Source: Promethearchaeota archaeon (GTDB taxonomy: Archaea; Asgardarchaeota; Lokiarchaeia; Sigynarchaeales; SOKP01). From it: a DNA stretch of 15,552 bases. The stretch lies in assembly GCA_019894875.1 (NCBI GenBank), contig JAGXNR010000065.1, positions 1 through 15,552 of the forward strand, written 5' to 3'. The position numbers and the translations under genes were made by a program. The notes beneath the pieces were generated by a model, which had not been told where the DNA came from, made no database searches, and worked only from the letters and a program-made list of their open reading frames with translations. Within the stretch, counting starts at the first letter, position 1; each line of letters starts with the position of its first letter. This document shows, in pieces, positions 1-6,818 of the stretch.

Positions 1-2000
1 GGTATAAAAGGTGGGACTACTGTTGTATCTCTCTCTCCACCGATCCAAGCAAAATATGGGAGTCCACTAAATCCGATTCTATCTGGCATTGCTTCTACAT
101 AAGTCCATCCCTTATTATGTGCGAACCCTATCATGTATTGGGAAATATAAAGCATTGGAACGTCGTAATTCTGAATATGGTTGGCAATAAAGGAATAATC
201 TGCTTGTTTATCGGCTTCAAAGTAGATATCTGTAAATTTTTCATCAATTGTGCTATTAGCCATGAAGTTAAAATTATATCCATAACTTGGAATAAATCTA
301 TTTTTTGAGGTGTAATATAGACTCATATAAGTCCAAGGAACAGTTGCAGAATTAGGCCATACAAATGGGAACATGTCATACATGATAGCGAGACCCGTAC
401 CAACATATCCTTGCCAAATGTCATCTACTGGGACTCCAATAAAACCGCATCCTATATCATTTAGAGCCTTTTCCATGTAAACTGGTACTTCCGTACCAAT
501 ATTATGTAACATATCATGTGTAGCCATAGGATTTGAGTCGGCAACGGCGTTCCATTCGGCAGTTATGTTGCTTGCGGATAAGCCTCTAGCAGTACAAAGT
601 GGTCCGTAATAAGGATCATTAAGGAGGAATTCTCGTGCTTTTGTAACGTTATAATATGGTTCAGGCACACTAGGATCGTAAAAAATGCTTTCTATACCTA
701 GGCAACTCTGTGAAAGATTCCCTCTTCCTTCTTCAACGATATTAAAATACGTCTCATAATCGAACGAGTACGAGAGTGCGCGTCGTATTGTTCGGTTAAT
801 ACCATCAGGTAATGCAGTCATCGCAGGTAACCCAAAGTAATGGGAAATATACGGAAAGATTTGTTTTGGAGTCATACCCCACCATGGACCCACAAAAGGA
901 GTGGGTGTGTTAAGTCCTTCTTCGCACTTAAAATTAATATCAATGATTCCTGGATCAAGTCTATGTTCTTGATACTTAAGCAAAGGATCAGCTATTACTG
1001 CTTCGAGATCCGTAATTGGAATTTGGGAAAGATCACTTAAATAATCTACTTCACCAGTTAATAAAGCCGTAGTTCGTGTTTCGAAATCCACATAATGGCG
1101 TACATACACGTCCGTAATAGAAAACAAGTCATCTGCTTCAAGAGCAGTTTTATTCCAATAATCATTATTTTTTACCATGTGCCCCGTTGCTGTCACTGCC
1201 TCATCAATGTAATCAAACATATAAGGACCTGTACCGATCATGTGTCCCGGAAATGTTAATGGATCATCTTGAGGAAATAATGGGTTTTGTCCAACACCAT
1301 AAATTGGAGCTCCAAAATAATCACTATAAGACTCCATTGAAGCCATGAGATAATAAGCAGCTCCAAAACCAGCAATGTTAGTAGTCCAAGAGTTAAATGT
1401 AATATTGACCAAATAATTGTTTACTATTTCTGTATTATTGATCACAGGAATCTCGGAACCTAATCCAAAAGGATCACTAGTTAAAGCCCATGTCAAGTTC
1501 CAATTTGGTGTAAATTCATTTGTCCACTGTGAAGCATCAAACCAATAAACATCTCGATTTTGAGCGTCTCCTGTACCAGTTAAATTTCCAGAGATGTCAA
1601 TGTTCCGATCAAGGTTCCATTTTACTACTGATGCGTTAAAGGCGGAGCCATCATGGAACTCAACTCCTTGCCGCAACGTAAATGCTATTGCTTTAACTCC
1701 ACCTGTATGATCACCCTCATCATCTCTTTCGTAAATAGTCCAATTTGTTGCGAGTACAGGGTAGGATACAGCGTAAGGATCCGTCCAGAGTAAGCTTTCA
1801 AGGGTCGCCCATATGTAATAGTTAGTAGGAGTAGATTTATATATTGGTGGATCCCAATCATCTGCTCCGAATGTTATTCCGCAAATAAAGGTATTTGTTG
1901 TATCTTGAGCGATAATAGGTGTTGCAGTGGTCGAGATTAAAGGTGCAGCTAAAGAGATCAATAGAATTATCAAACTTAAGTTTTTTGTTAGTTTTCTCAT
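1..2000 (-). CDS. ABC transporter substrate-binding protein, family 5 (SBP_bac_5), C-terminus beyond window
   Basis: The frame stays open for 666 codons from an ATG at 2000 down to the left edge, so the C-terminal end is missing. The N-terminus is a clear signal peptide: basic MRKLTKN, then a hydrophobic stretch to about residue 23, with likely cleavage near A31 (PIIA|QD). There is no lipobox cysteine. Family-5 hallmarks follow in order: LRQGVEFHDGSAFNASVVKW (about residues 109-128), GTGPYMFDY, a TRTTALLTGEVDYL segment, and NRTIRRALSYSFDYE. The protein should act outside the cell, binding a peptide, oligosaccharide or related ligand for the Dpp-type importer encoded at 2760-8516. It is divergent from the regulator at 2124. 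At 666+ residues it is longer than usual bacterial DppA. Archaeal relatives often end in a Ser/Thr-rich linker and membrane anchor, which would lie off the window. The ligand cannot be predicted; the mature part is rich in Trp and Tyr, which would suit sugar or peptide binding. Confidence 0.92.
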   Translation of the reverse strand, partial: MRKLTKNLSLIILLISLAAPLISTTATPIIAQDTTNTFICGITFGADDWDPPIYKSTPTNYYIWATLESLLWTDPYAVSYPVLATNWTIYERDDEGDHTGGVKAIAFTLRQGVEFHDGSAFNASVVKWNLDRNIDISGNLTGTGDAQNRDVYWFDASQWTNEFTPNWNLTWALTSDPFGLGSEIPVINNTEIVNNYLVNITFNSWTTNIAGFGAAYYLMASMESYSDYFGAPIYGVGQNPLFPQDDPLTFPGHMIGTGPYMFDYIDEAVTATGHMVKNNDYWNKTALEADDLFSITDVYVRHYVDFETRTTALLTGEVDYLSDLSQIPITDLEAVIADPLLKYQEHRLDPGIIDINFKCEEGLNTPTPFVGPWWGMTPKQIFPYISHYFGLPAMTALPDGINRTIRRALSYSFDYETYFNIVEEGRGNLSQSCLGIESIFYDPSVPEPYYNVTKAREFLLNDPYYGPLCTARGLSASNITAEWNAVADSNPMATHDMLHNIGTEVPVYMEKALNDIGCGFIGVPVDDIWQGYVGTGLAIMYDMFPFVWPNSATVPWTYMSLYYTSKNRFIPSYGYNFNFMANSTIDEKFTDIYFEADKQADYSFIANHIQNYDVPMLYISQYMIGFAHNKGWTYVEAMPDRIGFSGLPYFAWIGGERDTTVVPPFI

Positions 2001-2033
2001 TTTTATCTTCTTGTATTGTTTTTTTTATTTAAA

Positions 2034-2047
2034 ATTTTTATAAAAGA
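2034..2047 (-). promoter_or_regulatory. Candidate TATA box for the solute-binding protein gene
   Basis: On the minus strand this reads CTTTTATAAAAA, centred about 40 bases upstream of the ATG at 2000. An archaeal start site about 26 bases downstream would give a short leader of roughly 13 bases. The palindromic box at 2071-2080 is an alternative and would give a leader of about 50 bases. The sequence alone does not decide between them. Confidence 0.35.
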
Positions 2048-2056
2048 TTTAATATT

Positions 2057-2070
2057 AAGTTTAATAACTT
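2057..2070. promoter_or_regulatory. Candidate operator: inverted repeat AAGTT-TAAT-AACTT
   Basis: Two perfect 5-base arms flank a 4-base spacer in the divergent region between the binding protein and the ribbon-helix-helix regulator. The repeat sits directly next to the palindromic box at 2071-2080. Ribbon-helix-helix dimers often bind short repeats like this, so it is a reasonable autoregulatory site. Arms this short also occur by chance in AT-rich DNA. Confidence 0.25.
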
Positions 2071-2080
2071 TTTATATAAA
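2071..2080. promoter_or_regulatory. Palindromic TATA-like box TTTATATAAA, copy 1
   Basis: A perfect 10-base palindrome, identical to the box at 2099-2108. Because it is symmetrical it could serve either strand. On the minus strand it would start the binding-protein transcript near 2049; on the plus strand it would start one near 2102. It may instead be a regulator site. Confidence 0.3.
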
Positions 2081-2098
2081 GCTTATGTATTACATTTC

Positions 2099-2108
2099 TT
2101 TATATAAA
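2099..2108 (+). promoter_or_regulatory. TATA box (TTTATATAAA, copy 2) for the ribbon-helix-helix regulator
   Basis: The box is centred near 2103.5. The usual archaeal spacing of 26-27 bases puts the transcript start at about 2130, exactly on the second in-frame ATG of the regulator gene. That suggests a leaderless transcript and favours the ATG at 2130 over the one at 2124. There is no Shine-Dalgarno sequence before either ATG, which agrees. Confidence 0.5.
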
Positions 2109-2123
2109 TACTAAAAACTAGTA

Positions 2124-2684
2124 ATGTCCATGAAAGACAAGGTAGTGACTGTTCGCATAGAAGATATTTTATGGGAAGAAATTAAAAAATATTCTCAAGA
2201 TCATGATATGTCTAAGAGTAAAATAACGCGTGATGCCCTTAAAAAGTATTTTTCGATTTATAGAAATCCCTTGCCAATAATATTATGGTCTAGAAATGAA
2301 TTTGCTTTCGCATTAAATTGTTTGAATGATAAACAAATTGAAAGTTTGGCTGATATTTCTTTTCAAAATGGTCTTGAAGGAATGGATATTCTTGTTCAGG
2401 ATTTATTTAATATCGAAGATCTTAAATTTACAGCTCGAAATGCGATATCCTTACTGGTTAATTATACGTTTACTGAAAAAGGTCAGAATTGGTTCTCTAA
2501 AGTCAAAACAATTTGGCATAAAAATAAGGTTATAATTTATGGCAATCATGAAAATGGGATAAATTTCTCTAAATACGCTAAATACATAATTTTGCGTTTC
2601 ACCGAATATTTTTCATATGAATTGATTTTGGAAGAATTAAATGAAAACAAGATATATTTAGAATTTAAATTCACTAAAAAATAA
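2124..2684 (+). CDS. Ribbon-helix-helix (CopG-like) transcriptional regulator with unknown C-terminal domain
   Basis: Residues 7-46 have the ribbon-helix-helix pattern: a short beta strand VVTVRI (7-12), helix A (about 13-27, EDILWEEIKKYSQDH), a turn DMSKSK, and helix B (about 32-46, KITRDALKKYFSIY). This fold dimerises and binds DNA through the strand. The remaining 140 residues (about 47-186) match nothing I recognise; they look mixed alpha/beta and soluble, with no membrane segment. CopG proteins are often only 45-100 residues, so the tail is an added domain that could sense a ligand or mediate assembly. The gene lies between the divergent binding protein and the importer operon, 75 bases before the first permease, so it probably controls one or both. 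The start may be the second ATG at 2130, because the TATA box predicts transcription beginning there. Confidence 0.8.
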   Translation: MSMKDKVVTVRIEDILWEEIKKYSQDHDMSKSKITRDALKKYFSIYRNPLPIILWSRNEFAFALNCLNDKQIESLADISFQNGLEGMDILVQDLFNIEDLKFTARNAISLLVNYTFTEKGQNWFSKVKTIWHKNKVIIYGNHENGINFSKYAKYIILRFTEYFSYELILEELNENKIYLEFKFTKK

Positions 2685-2705
2685 ACTTTTTAAGAGAAGA
2701 TAAGA

Positions 2706-2719
2706 TTTTTTTATATTAA
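2706..2719 (+). promoter_or_regulatory. Candidate promoter of the importer operon, overlapping a T-run
   Basis: The 75-base gap before the first permease holds a run of seven T (2706-2712) running into TTTATATTAA (2710-2719). The latter is centred near 2714.5 and predicts a start near 2741, giving a leader of about 19 bases that still contains the GGTG ribosome site at 2748-2751. The T-run could also end the regulator transcript, so the regulator and importer may be separately transcribed. Confidence 0.4.
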
Positions 2720-2747
2720 TTTTACTTCCACACATGATTATTAAAAT

Positions 2748-2751
2748 GGTG
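2748..2751 (+). promoter_or_regulatory. Shine-Dalgarno GGTG of the first permease
   Basis: GGTG lies 8 bases before the ATG at 2760, and an in-frame stop (TAA at 2754-2756) sits just upstream, which fixes this start. Related GTGAT or GGTGAT elements precede the second permease (3835-3839) and the first ATPase (4835-4840). These match the archaeal 16S anti-Shine-Dalgarno core. Confidence 0.55.
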
Positions 2752-2759
2752 CTTAAGTA

Positions 2760-3821
2760 ATGGCTCAACCCCAGAATATGATTAAATACATAGTTAAGCG
2801 TGTGTTATTGATGATTCCCATGTTAATTTTAGTTTTAATAATTTCATGGATTTTATCCCAACTTATGTTTATAGATCCTGTTCTGAACAAAATGGGGATG
2901 TTAGACTTCGAAATTATCGAAGCGGAAAGAATAAGAATCGGGTTTTATGACCCTTGGTATGTTAAACTAGGATTGTATTTAAAAAATTTCTTCACAGGCA
3001 ATTGGGGGACATCTTATCTTGTTTCTGATGGAGAACCCGTAAGCCAATTAATTGGGAAAATATTTCCTAAAACAATAGAATTGGTGATAATACCAATTAT
3101 TGTAATACCGCTTATTGGGATTAAACTTGGTGTTACTTCAGCAAAAGATAAAGATAAACCGAAAGATACCGTAATTCGAGGTGTTGCTATATTAGGGACT
3201 GCTTTGCCGATTTTCTGGCTCGCTACGATGCTACAATATTTCGTTGGTCATTATCTATCTCTATATACTTTTGGAGAACTTAATTTAGAAATTATGAATC
3301 CAAATTCCGTTACTTTTCGTTATCCTAATCCTGAATGGCCATTTAGTACGGGTTTTCGACTTATTGATAGTTTATTGTTTAATGATCAAGCCTTGTTACA
3401 GGATACTCTTATACATTTGATTCTTCCCATGCTTTGCATGACTTTCGTTTCATTAGCAGGTATTACGAGACAGACGCGAGCAAGCATGTTAGATGTTTTG
3501 GAACAAGATTATATCAGGACAGCCCGGGCAAAGGGCTCTCTGGAAAAAGATGTTATTAATAAACACGCTCTTCGAAATGCTTTAATCCCTACTAGTAACC
3601 TCATCGTTGGTGGTACAGCGGCTAGATTAACTGGAGCTCTTTTCCTAGAAATAGCTTTTAATTACACCGGTATGGGCTTCTATATGGTTGTTGCCATTAG
3701 GTTAGGGGATTATGTAGTAATAAATGGAATCTTAGTATTTACAGTCATTATTATTCTTAGTGGTGTTTTAATTGCCGATGTATTGTATACAATTATCGAT
3801 CCAAGGATAGTTTATAAATAA
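2760..3821 (+). CDS. Dpp/Opp-type ABC transporter permease (DppB-like)
   Basis: This is the first permease subunit of a family-5 (peptide/oligosaccharide) importer. The first membrane helix spans about residues 11-33 after a basic IVKRVL segment, as in DppB. About five further helices follow, roughly 104-126, 140-162, 218-237, 280-300 and 322-346. The cytoplasmic EAA coupling loop, which docks on the ATPase, is at about 250-277 (DYIRTARAKGS, then NKHALRNALIP). At 353 residues the length is normal for the family. The external loop between about residues 165 and 215 is long for DppB. The gene heads a tight four-gene operon; the second permease begins 22 bases after its stop. It should pair with the permease at 3844 to form the translocation pore. 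The DppB class is certain; the substrate (dipeptide, oligopeptide or sugar) is not. Confidence 0.95.
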   Translation: MAQPQNMIKYIVKRVLLMIPMLILVLIISWILSQLMFIDPVLNKMGMLDFEIIEAERIRIGFYDPWYVKLGLYLKNFFTGNWGTSYLVSDGEPVSQLIGKIFPKTIELVIIPIIVIPLIGIKLGVTSAKDKDKPKDTVIRGVAILGTALPIFWLATMLQYFVGHYLSLYTFGELNLEIMNPNSVTFRYPNPEWPFSTGFRLIDSLLFNDQALLQDTLIHLILPMLCMTFVSLAGITRQTRASMLDVLEQDYIRTARAKGSLEKDVINKHALRNALIPTSNLIVGGTAARLTGALFLEIAFNYTGMGFYMVVAIRLGDYVVINGILVFTVIIILSGVLIADVLYTIIDPRIVYK

Positions 3822-3843
3822 GAAATCAAAAAAAGTGATTTAA

Positions 3844-4830
3844 ATGACCCAAATATATCTTAAAGAATCGGAAAAAGAAGGGATTTTGTCAAAAAATGAA
3901 AAAAAAATAATAAGGCTTCTAAAATTCTATTTAATTCCCGGTTGGCGTGATCCCGAATTTTCTGCCATTGAACAAGAAATTGGAAAAACAAAATCAAAAA
4001 GAAGACTATTTAGGCGTCTTCTTAAACCATTAACAATTGCAGGTTTTTTTATGATCTTATTTATCGCAATATGCGCTGTGTATGCCCCTTGGTTTACTGA
4101 ATATACTGTAGAGTCAATAACGGATAGTGGACTTTCTGGTGGTACACCTTTCGCTCCTCCCTCAGAAGGACATCCATTAGGAACGACAGAATATGCTTAC
4201 GATATTCTTGCTAGATTGATTTGGAGTTGTAGGACTGCACTTGTATTTGGTTTGACCACGATTATAATTGCAGCAATTGGAGGGATTATAGTAGGAACAA
4301 CTTCGGCATATTTTGGAGGAAAAACGGATTCCATCATAATGCGAATAGTTGATTTAATAATGGTGTTTCCAGCTTTGATTTTACTGATACTTTTTGTTGA
4401 AATGATGGGTCAGGAATTACAAATTATGTTATACCTATTTGGCATACTTTCGATACCAGCTTACTCCAGATTGATGCGAGCCTCAGTTCTACAAGTAAAA
4501 CAGAATCTTTTTGTTGATGCAGCAAAAACAGGGGGTGCAAAAAATTTTAAAGTCATGTTTATTCACATTATACCAAATGCGATTGCACCTATCATCATAA
4601 GTTTATTTGGTGGAGTTGGTGCTGCGATTTTAGGTTTTGCCTCTCTTGCTTTTTTGGGTTTTGGTGACAAAAGTTTACCTGATTGGGGCTCAGATATTAA
4701 TTTCGCAAGGACCCGATTTTCTCAGTATTATGCCGCATTTTGGCCAGGTCTTTTTATCTTGATTGCAGTAATGGGGTTCATGTTAATAGGCGATGGACTA
4801 AGAGATGCTTTAGATCCTAAAAATAAATAA
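3844..4830 (+). CDS. Dpp/Opp-type ABC transporter permease (DppC-like)
   Basis: The second permease subunit. A charged cytoplasmic leader of about 60 residues comes before the first helix (about 62-84). The DppC hallmark HPLGTTEYAYDILARLI (110-126) stands just before the core transmembrane domain, with helices near 132-153, 165-187, 191-208, 246-271 and 300-320. The EAA coupling loop is at about 224-245 (DAAKTGGAKNFKVMFIHIIP). The C-terminal GDGLRDALDPK is also typical of the subunit. The length, 328 residues, is normal. GTGAT (3835-3839) lies 4 bases before the ATG. The gene follows the first permease by 22 bases and precedes the first ATPase by 24, so the four genes are almost certainly co-transcribed. 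Confidence 0.95.
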   Translation: MTQIYLKESEKEGILSKNEKKIIRLLKFYLIPGWRDPEFSAIEQEIGKTKSKRRLFRRLLKPLTIAGFFMILFIAICAVYAPWFTEYTVESITDSGLSGGTPFAPPSEGHPLGTTEYAYDILARLIWSCRTALVFGLTTIIIAAIGGIIVGTTSAYFGGKTDSIIMRIVDLIMVFPALILLILFVEMMGQELQIMLYLFGILSIPAYSRLMRASVLQVKQNLFVDAAKTGGAKNFKVMFIHIIPNAIAPIIISLFGGVGAAILGFASLAFLGFGDKSLPDWGSDINFARTRFSQYYAAFWPGLFILIAVMGFMLIGDGLRDALDPKNK

Positions 4831-4834
4831 AAAT

Positions 4835-4840
4835 GGTGAT
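4835..4840 (+). promoter_or_regulatory. Shine-Dalgarno GGTGAT before the first ATPase
   Basis: A full archaeal GGTGAT lies 14 bases before the ATG at 4855, further than the usual 5-9. The ATG at 4833 is out of frame and closes after three codons, so it is not the start. No better in-frame start is visible between the element and 4855. The wide spacing may lower translation of this subunit. Confidence 0.4.
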
Positions 4841-4854
4841 ATAAAACGATTGGA

Positions 4855-6816
4855 ATGTTCTTTCAACTTGGATATTATATAAACTTTGTAATGATTCTCA
4901 TTGAAACCCTTATCTCTATAATCATATTATTTTTTATCACCAAAAACGTTAGCAAGCCATTGTTAGAAGAAAGTCAAATGTCTAATAGGGAAAAATCTCT
5001 GAGCCTCATTATAAGCATTTTAATAGTCCTAGGTATTATTGTAGCGATTAGGTATATTTTTGGATTTCTGGGATACTTTCTTTCCATATTTATACTATTT
5101 AACGACGAATTTTTCTTTTTTGCGGTAATGACAAGTATTTTTTACCCTCTATACAGATTTTTCATTAAAAAGTTTGGAAACGCTCGTTATTCAGATAAAA
5201 AAACCTTATCGCATAAAAAATTTATTAAGAGAAGTATACTTGTTATTGGAGCATCTTGGGTTATGGCATTAATATTTTTATCAATTTATTTATTAGACAT
5301 TCCCATTGGGCATCTGATTCCACCAGATCTTCTAGATCCAACATACGATACATTTTTACTTGGTTTTGAATGGGCTTTTTTCATGGTTATTATTGACATG
5401 TCTATTGTTATTATAATTAATAAGATTATTCCCATTGAAAAGCGACTTCCAAAAGAAGTGCTACATGATTCAATGCTCGTTGGTGGAATCATCTCATTTG
5501 GAGCTTGGTCGATTCAACTCGTTCTTATTGAATTGTACCTTTCGAGATTATTTGGGTTGACTTTATATGAGCAAGATATCCGCATACTATGTATTACCGT
5601 TACAGTCATATTTGTTATTTCTTTTCTCGTTTCTTTAAAATTAAAGTTTTTACCTGAAGCTTCTGAAAAAAGTATGAAAATAATCCGAGCAGAATTACAA
5701 CGAGAGGAAAAAGAACAAGGTCAAATACGAGAAACGGGAAAAAAAGAAATAATATTAGATGTCCAAGAACTTACTACCTATTTTTATACAGAAGAGGGTG
5801 TTGTACACGCTTTAGAAGGCGTTTCATTTAAAATAAATGAAGGTGAAGTACTTGGGCTTGTCGGAGAAACAGGTTGTGGAAAAACCGTTACTGCTCTGTC
5901 TATTCTTCAATTAATTCGCCCTCCCGGTAAAATTGTGGAGGGAAAAGTTATGTTTGGAGATATTGATTTGCATAAAAAATCTACTATTGAAATACTACCC
6001 CATAGGGGAAAAGAGATCACAATGATCTTTCAAGATCCTCTTAACTCCCTTAATCCTGTTTTTAAAGTAGGTAGTCAAATAACCGAAGTATTTCTCTTAC
6101 ATAAGAAAAACGAACTACTTATTGAATCTTCTAAATATAGTAACAAAAGTGTTTATAGCATTGCTCGAGAATGGAGTCAAAATCTTTTAAGAGATTTAAA
6201 TATACCTGAACCTGAAAAGATTTTCGATCAGTATCCTCATGAGTTGAGCGGAGGAATGCGACAAAGAATTCAGATTGCGATGGGTCTCGCATGTAGTCCA
6301 AGACTTTTAATAGCCGATGAGCCCACCACTGCCTTGGATGTTACTATTCAAAATCAGATTCTTAAATTAATGAAAGACTTGAATAAGAAATATAATACAG
6401 CAATTTTATTTATTACTCACGATCTAGGTATCATTTCAAAGATGTGTGATAAGGTTGCAGTAATGTATAGTGGATTCATAGTCGAAAACGGAAATAGGAT
6501 TAGATTATTCACGAAACCCTATCACCCATATACTAAAGGACTTATATCTTCTATACCCATTGTCGGGGAAAAAAAAGAATTATTAGTAACCATACCAGGT
6601 ATGGTCCCTAATTTGATTTATCCGCCTTCAGGATGCCGATTTCATCCCAGATGCCAATATTGTTTCGAACCTTGTGATTCAAAAGTACCAAAAAGCATAA
6701 TGGTTGAACCAGATTATTTTGTAGCCTGTCATCTTTATGATCCTGCTTATAAAGAACTGGCAGAGCGTTCCATTAGTAGGATAGAAGAAAAACTCTCAAA
6801 TAAAACTAGGTTGTAA
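4855..6816 (+). CDS. Dpp/Opp-type ABC transporter ATPase (DppD-like) fused to an N-terminal multi-helix membrane domain
   Basis: The C-terminal half is a complete DppD/OppD-class ATPase: Walker A GETGCGKT (337-344), Q-loop Q393, signature LSGGM (464-468), Walker B LLIADEP (484-490, catalytic E489), switch H522. It ends in the oligopeptide-ATPase extension with HPYTKGL (557-563) and cysteines C594, C600, C607 and C625, which in this family can bind an iron-sulfur cluster; C603 is an extra one. It energises the permeases at 2760-4830. The oddity is residues 1-270: seven or eight hydrophobic helices (about 8-30, 48-67, 69-83, 86-104, 127-147, 168-190, 207-230, 244-264) and a charged linker (270-298). 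Ordinary DppD is about 330 residues with no membrane part. There is one uninterrupted frame from ATG 4855, and the linker reads smoothly into the ATPase (EIILDVQELTTYF), so this is a real fusion. The role of the membrane part is unknown. Confidence 0.93.
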   Translation: MFFQLGYYINFVMILIETLISIIILFFITKNVSKPLLEESQMSNREKSLSLIISILIVLGIIVAIRYIFGFLGYFLSIFILFNDEFFFFAVMTSIFYPLYRFFIKKFGNARYSDKKTLSHKKFIKRSILVIGASWVMALIFLSIYLLDIPIGHLIPPDLLDPTYDTFLLGFEWAFFMVIIDMSIVIIINKIIPIEKRLPKEVLHDSMLVGGIISFGAWSIQLVLIELYLSRLFGLTLYEQDIRILCITVTVIFVISFLVSLKLKFLPEASEKSMKIIRAELQREEKEQGQIRETGKKEIILDVQELTTYFYTEEGVVHALEGVSFKINEGEVLGLVGETGCGKTVTALSILQLIRPPGKIVEGKVMFGDIDLHKKSTIEILPHRGKEITMIFQDPLNSLNPVFKVGSQITEVFLLHKKNELLIESSKYSNKSVYSIAREWSQNLLRDLNIPEPEKIFDQYPHELSGGMRQRIQIAMGLACSPRLLIADEPTTALDVTIQNQILKLMKDLNKKYNTAILFITHDLGIISKMCDKVAVMYSGFIVENGNRIRLFTKPYHPYTKGLISSIPIVGEKKELLVTIPGMVPNLIYPPSGCRFHPRCQYCFEPCDSKVPKSIMVEPDYFVACHLYDPAYKELAERSISRIEEKLSNKTRL

Positions 6817-6818
6817 AA

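Noticed and set aside
117..1040. Short plus-strand open frames at 117-308 and 840-1040
   Set aside because: They lie wholly inside the minus-strand binding-protein gene, which has family motifs throughout. Their own translations show no domain and they lack ribosome sites.
2326..2535. Open frame inside the regulator gene
   Set aside because: A shifted-frame shadow of the regulator with no independent start signal.
2746..2760. Micro-frames of the form ATG-GTG-two codons or fewer-stop before the first permease (2746) and the first ATPase (4833)
   Set aside because: Probably by-products of the GGTG Shine-Dalgarno preceded by AAAT. Three or four codons with no sign of attenuation structure.
5286..5492. 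Minus-strand open frame inside the first ATPase's membrane domain
   Set aside because: Antisense shadow; the sense strand encodes continuous membrane helices.
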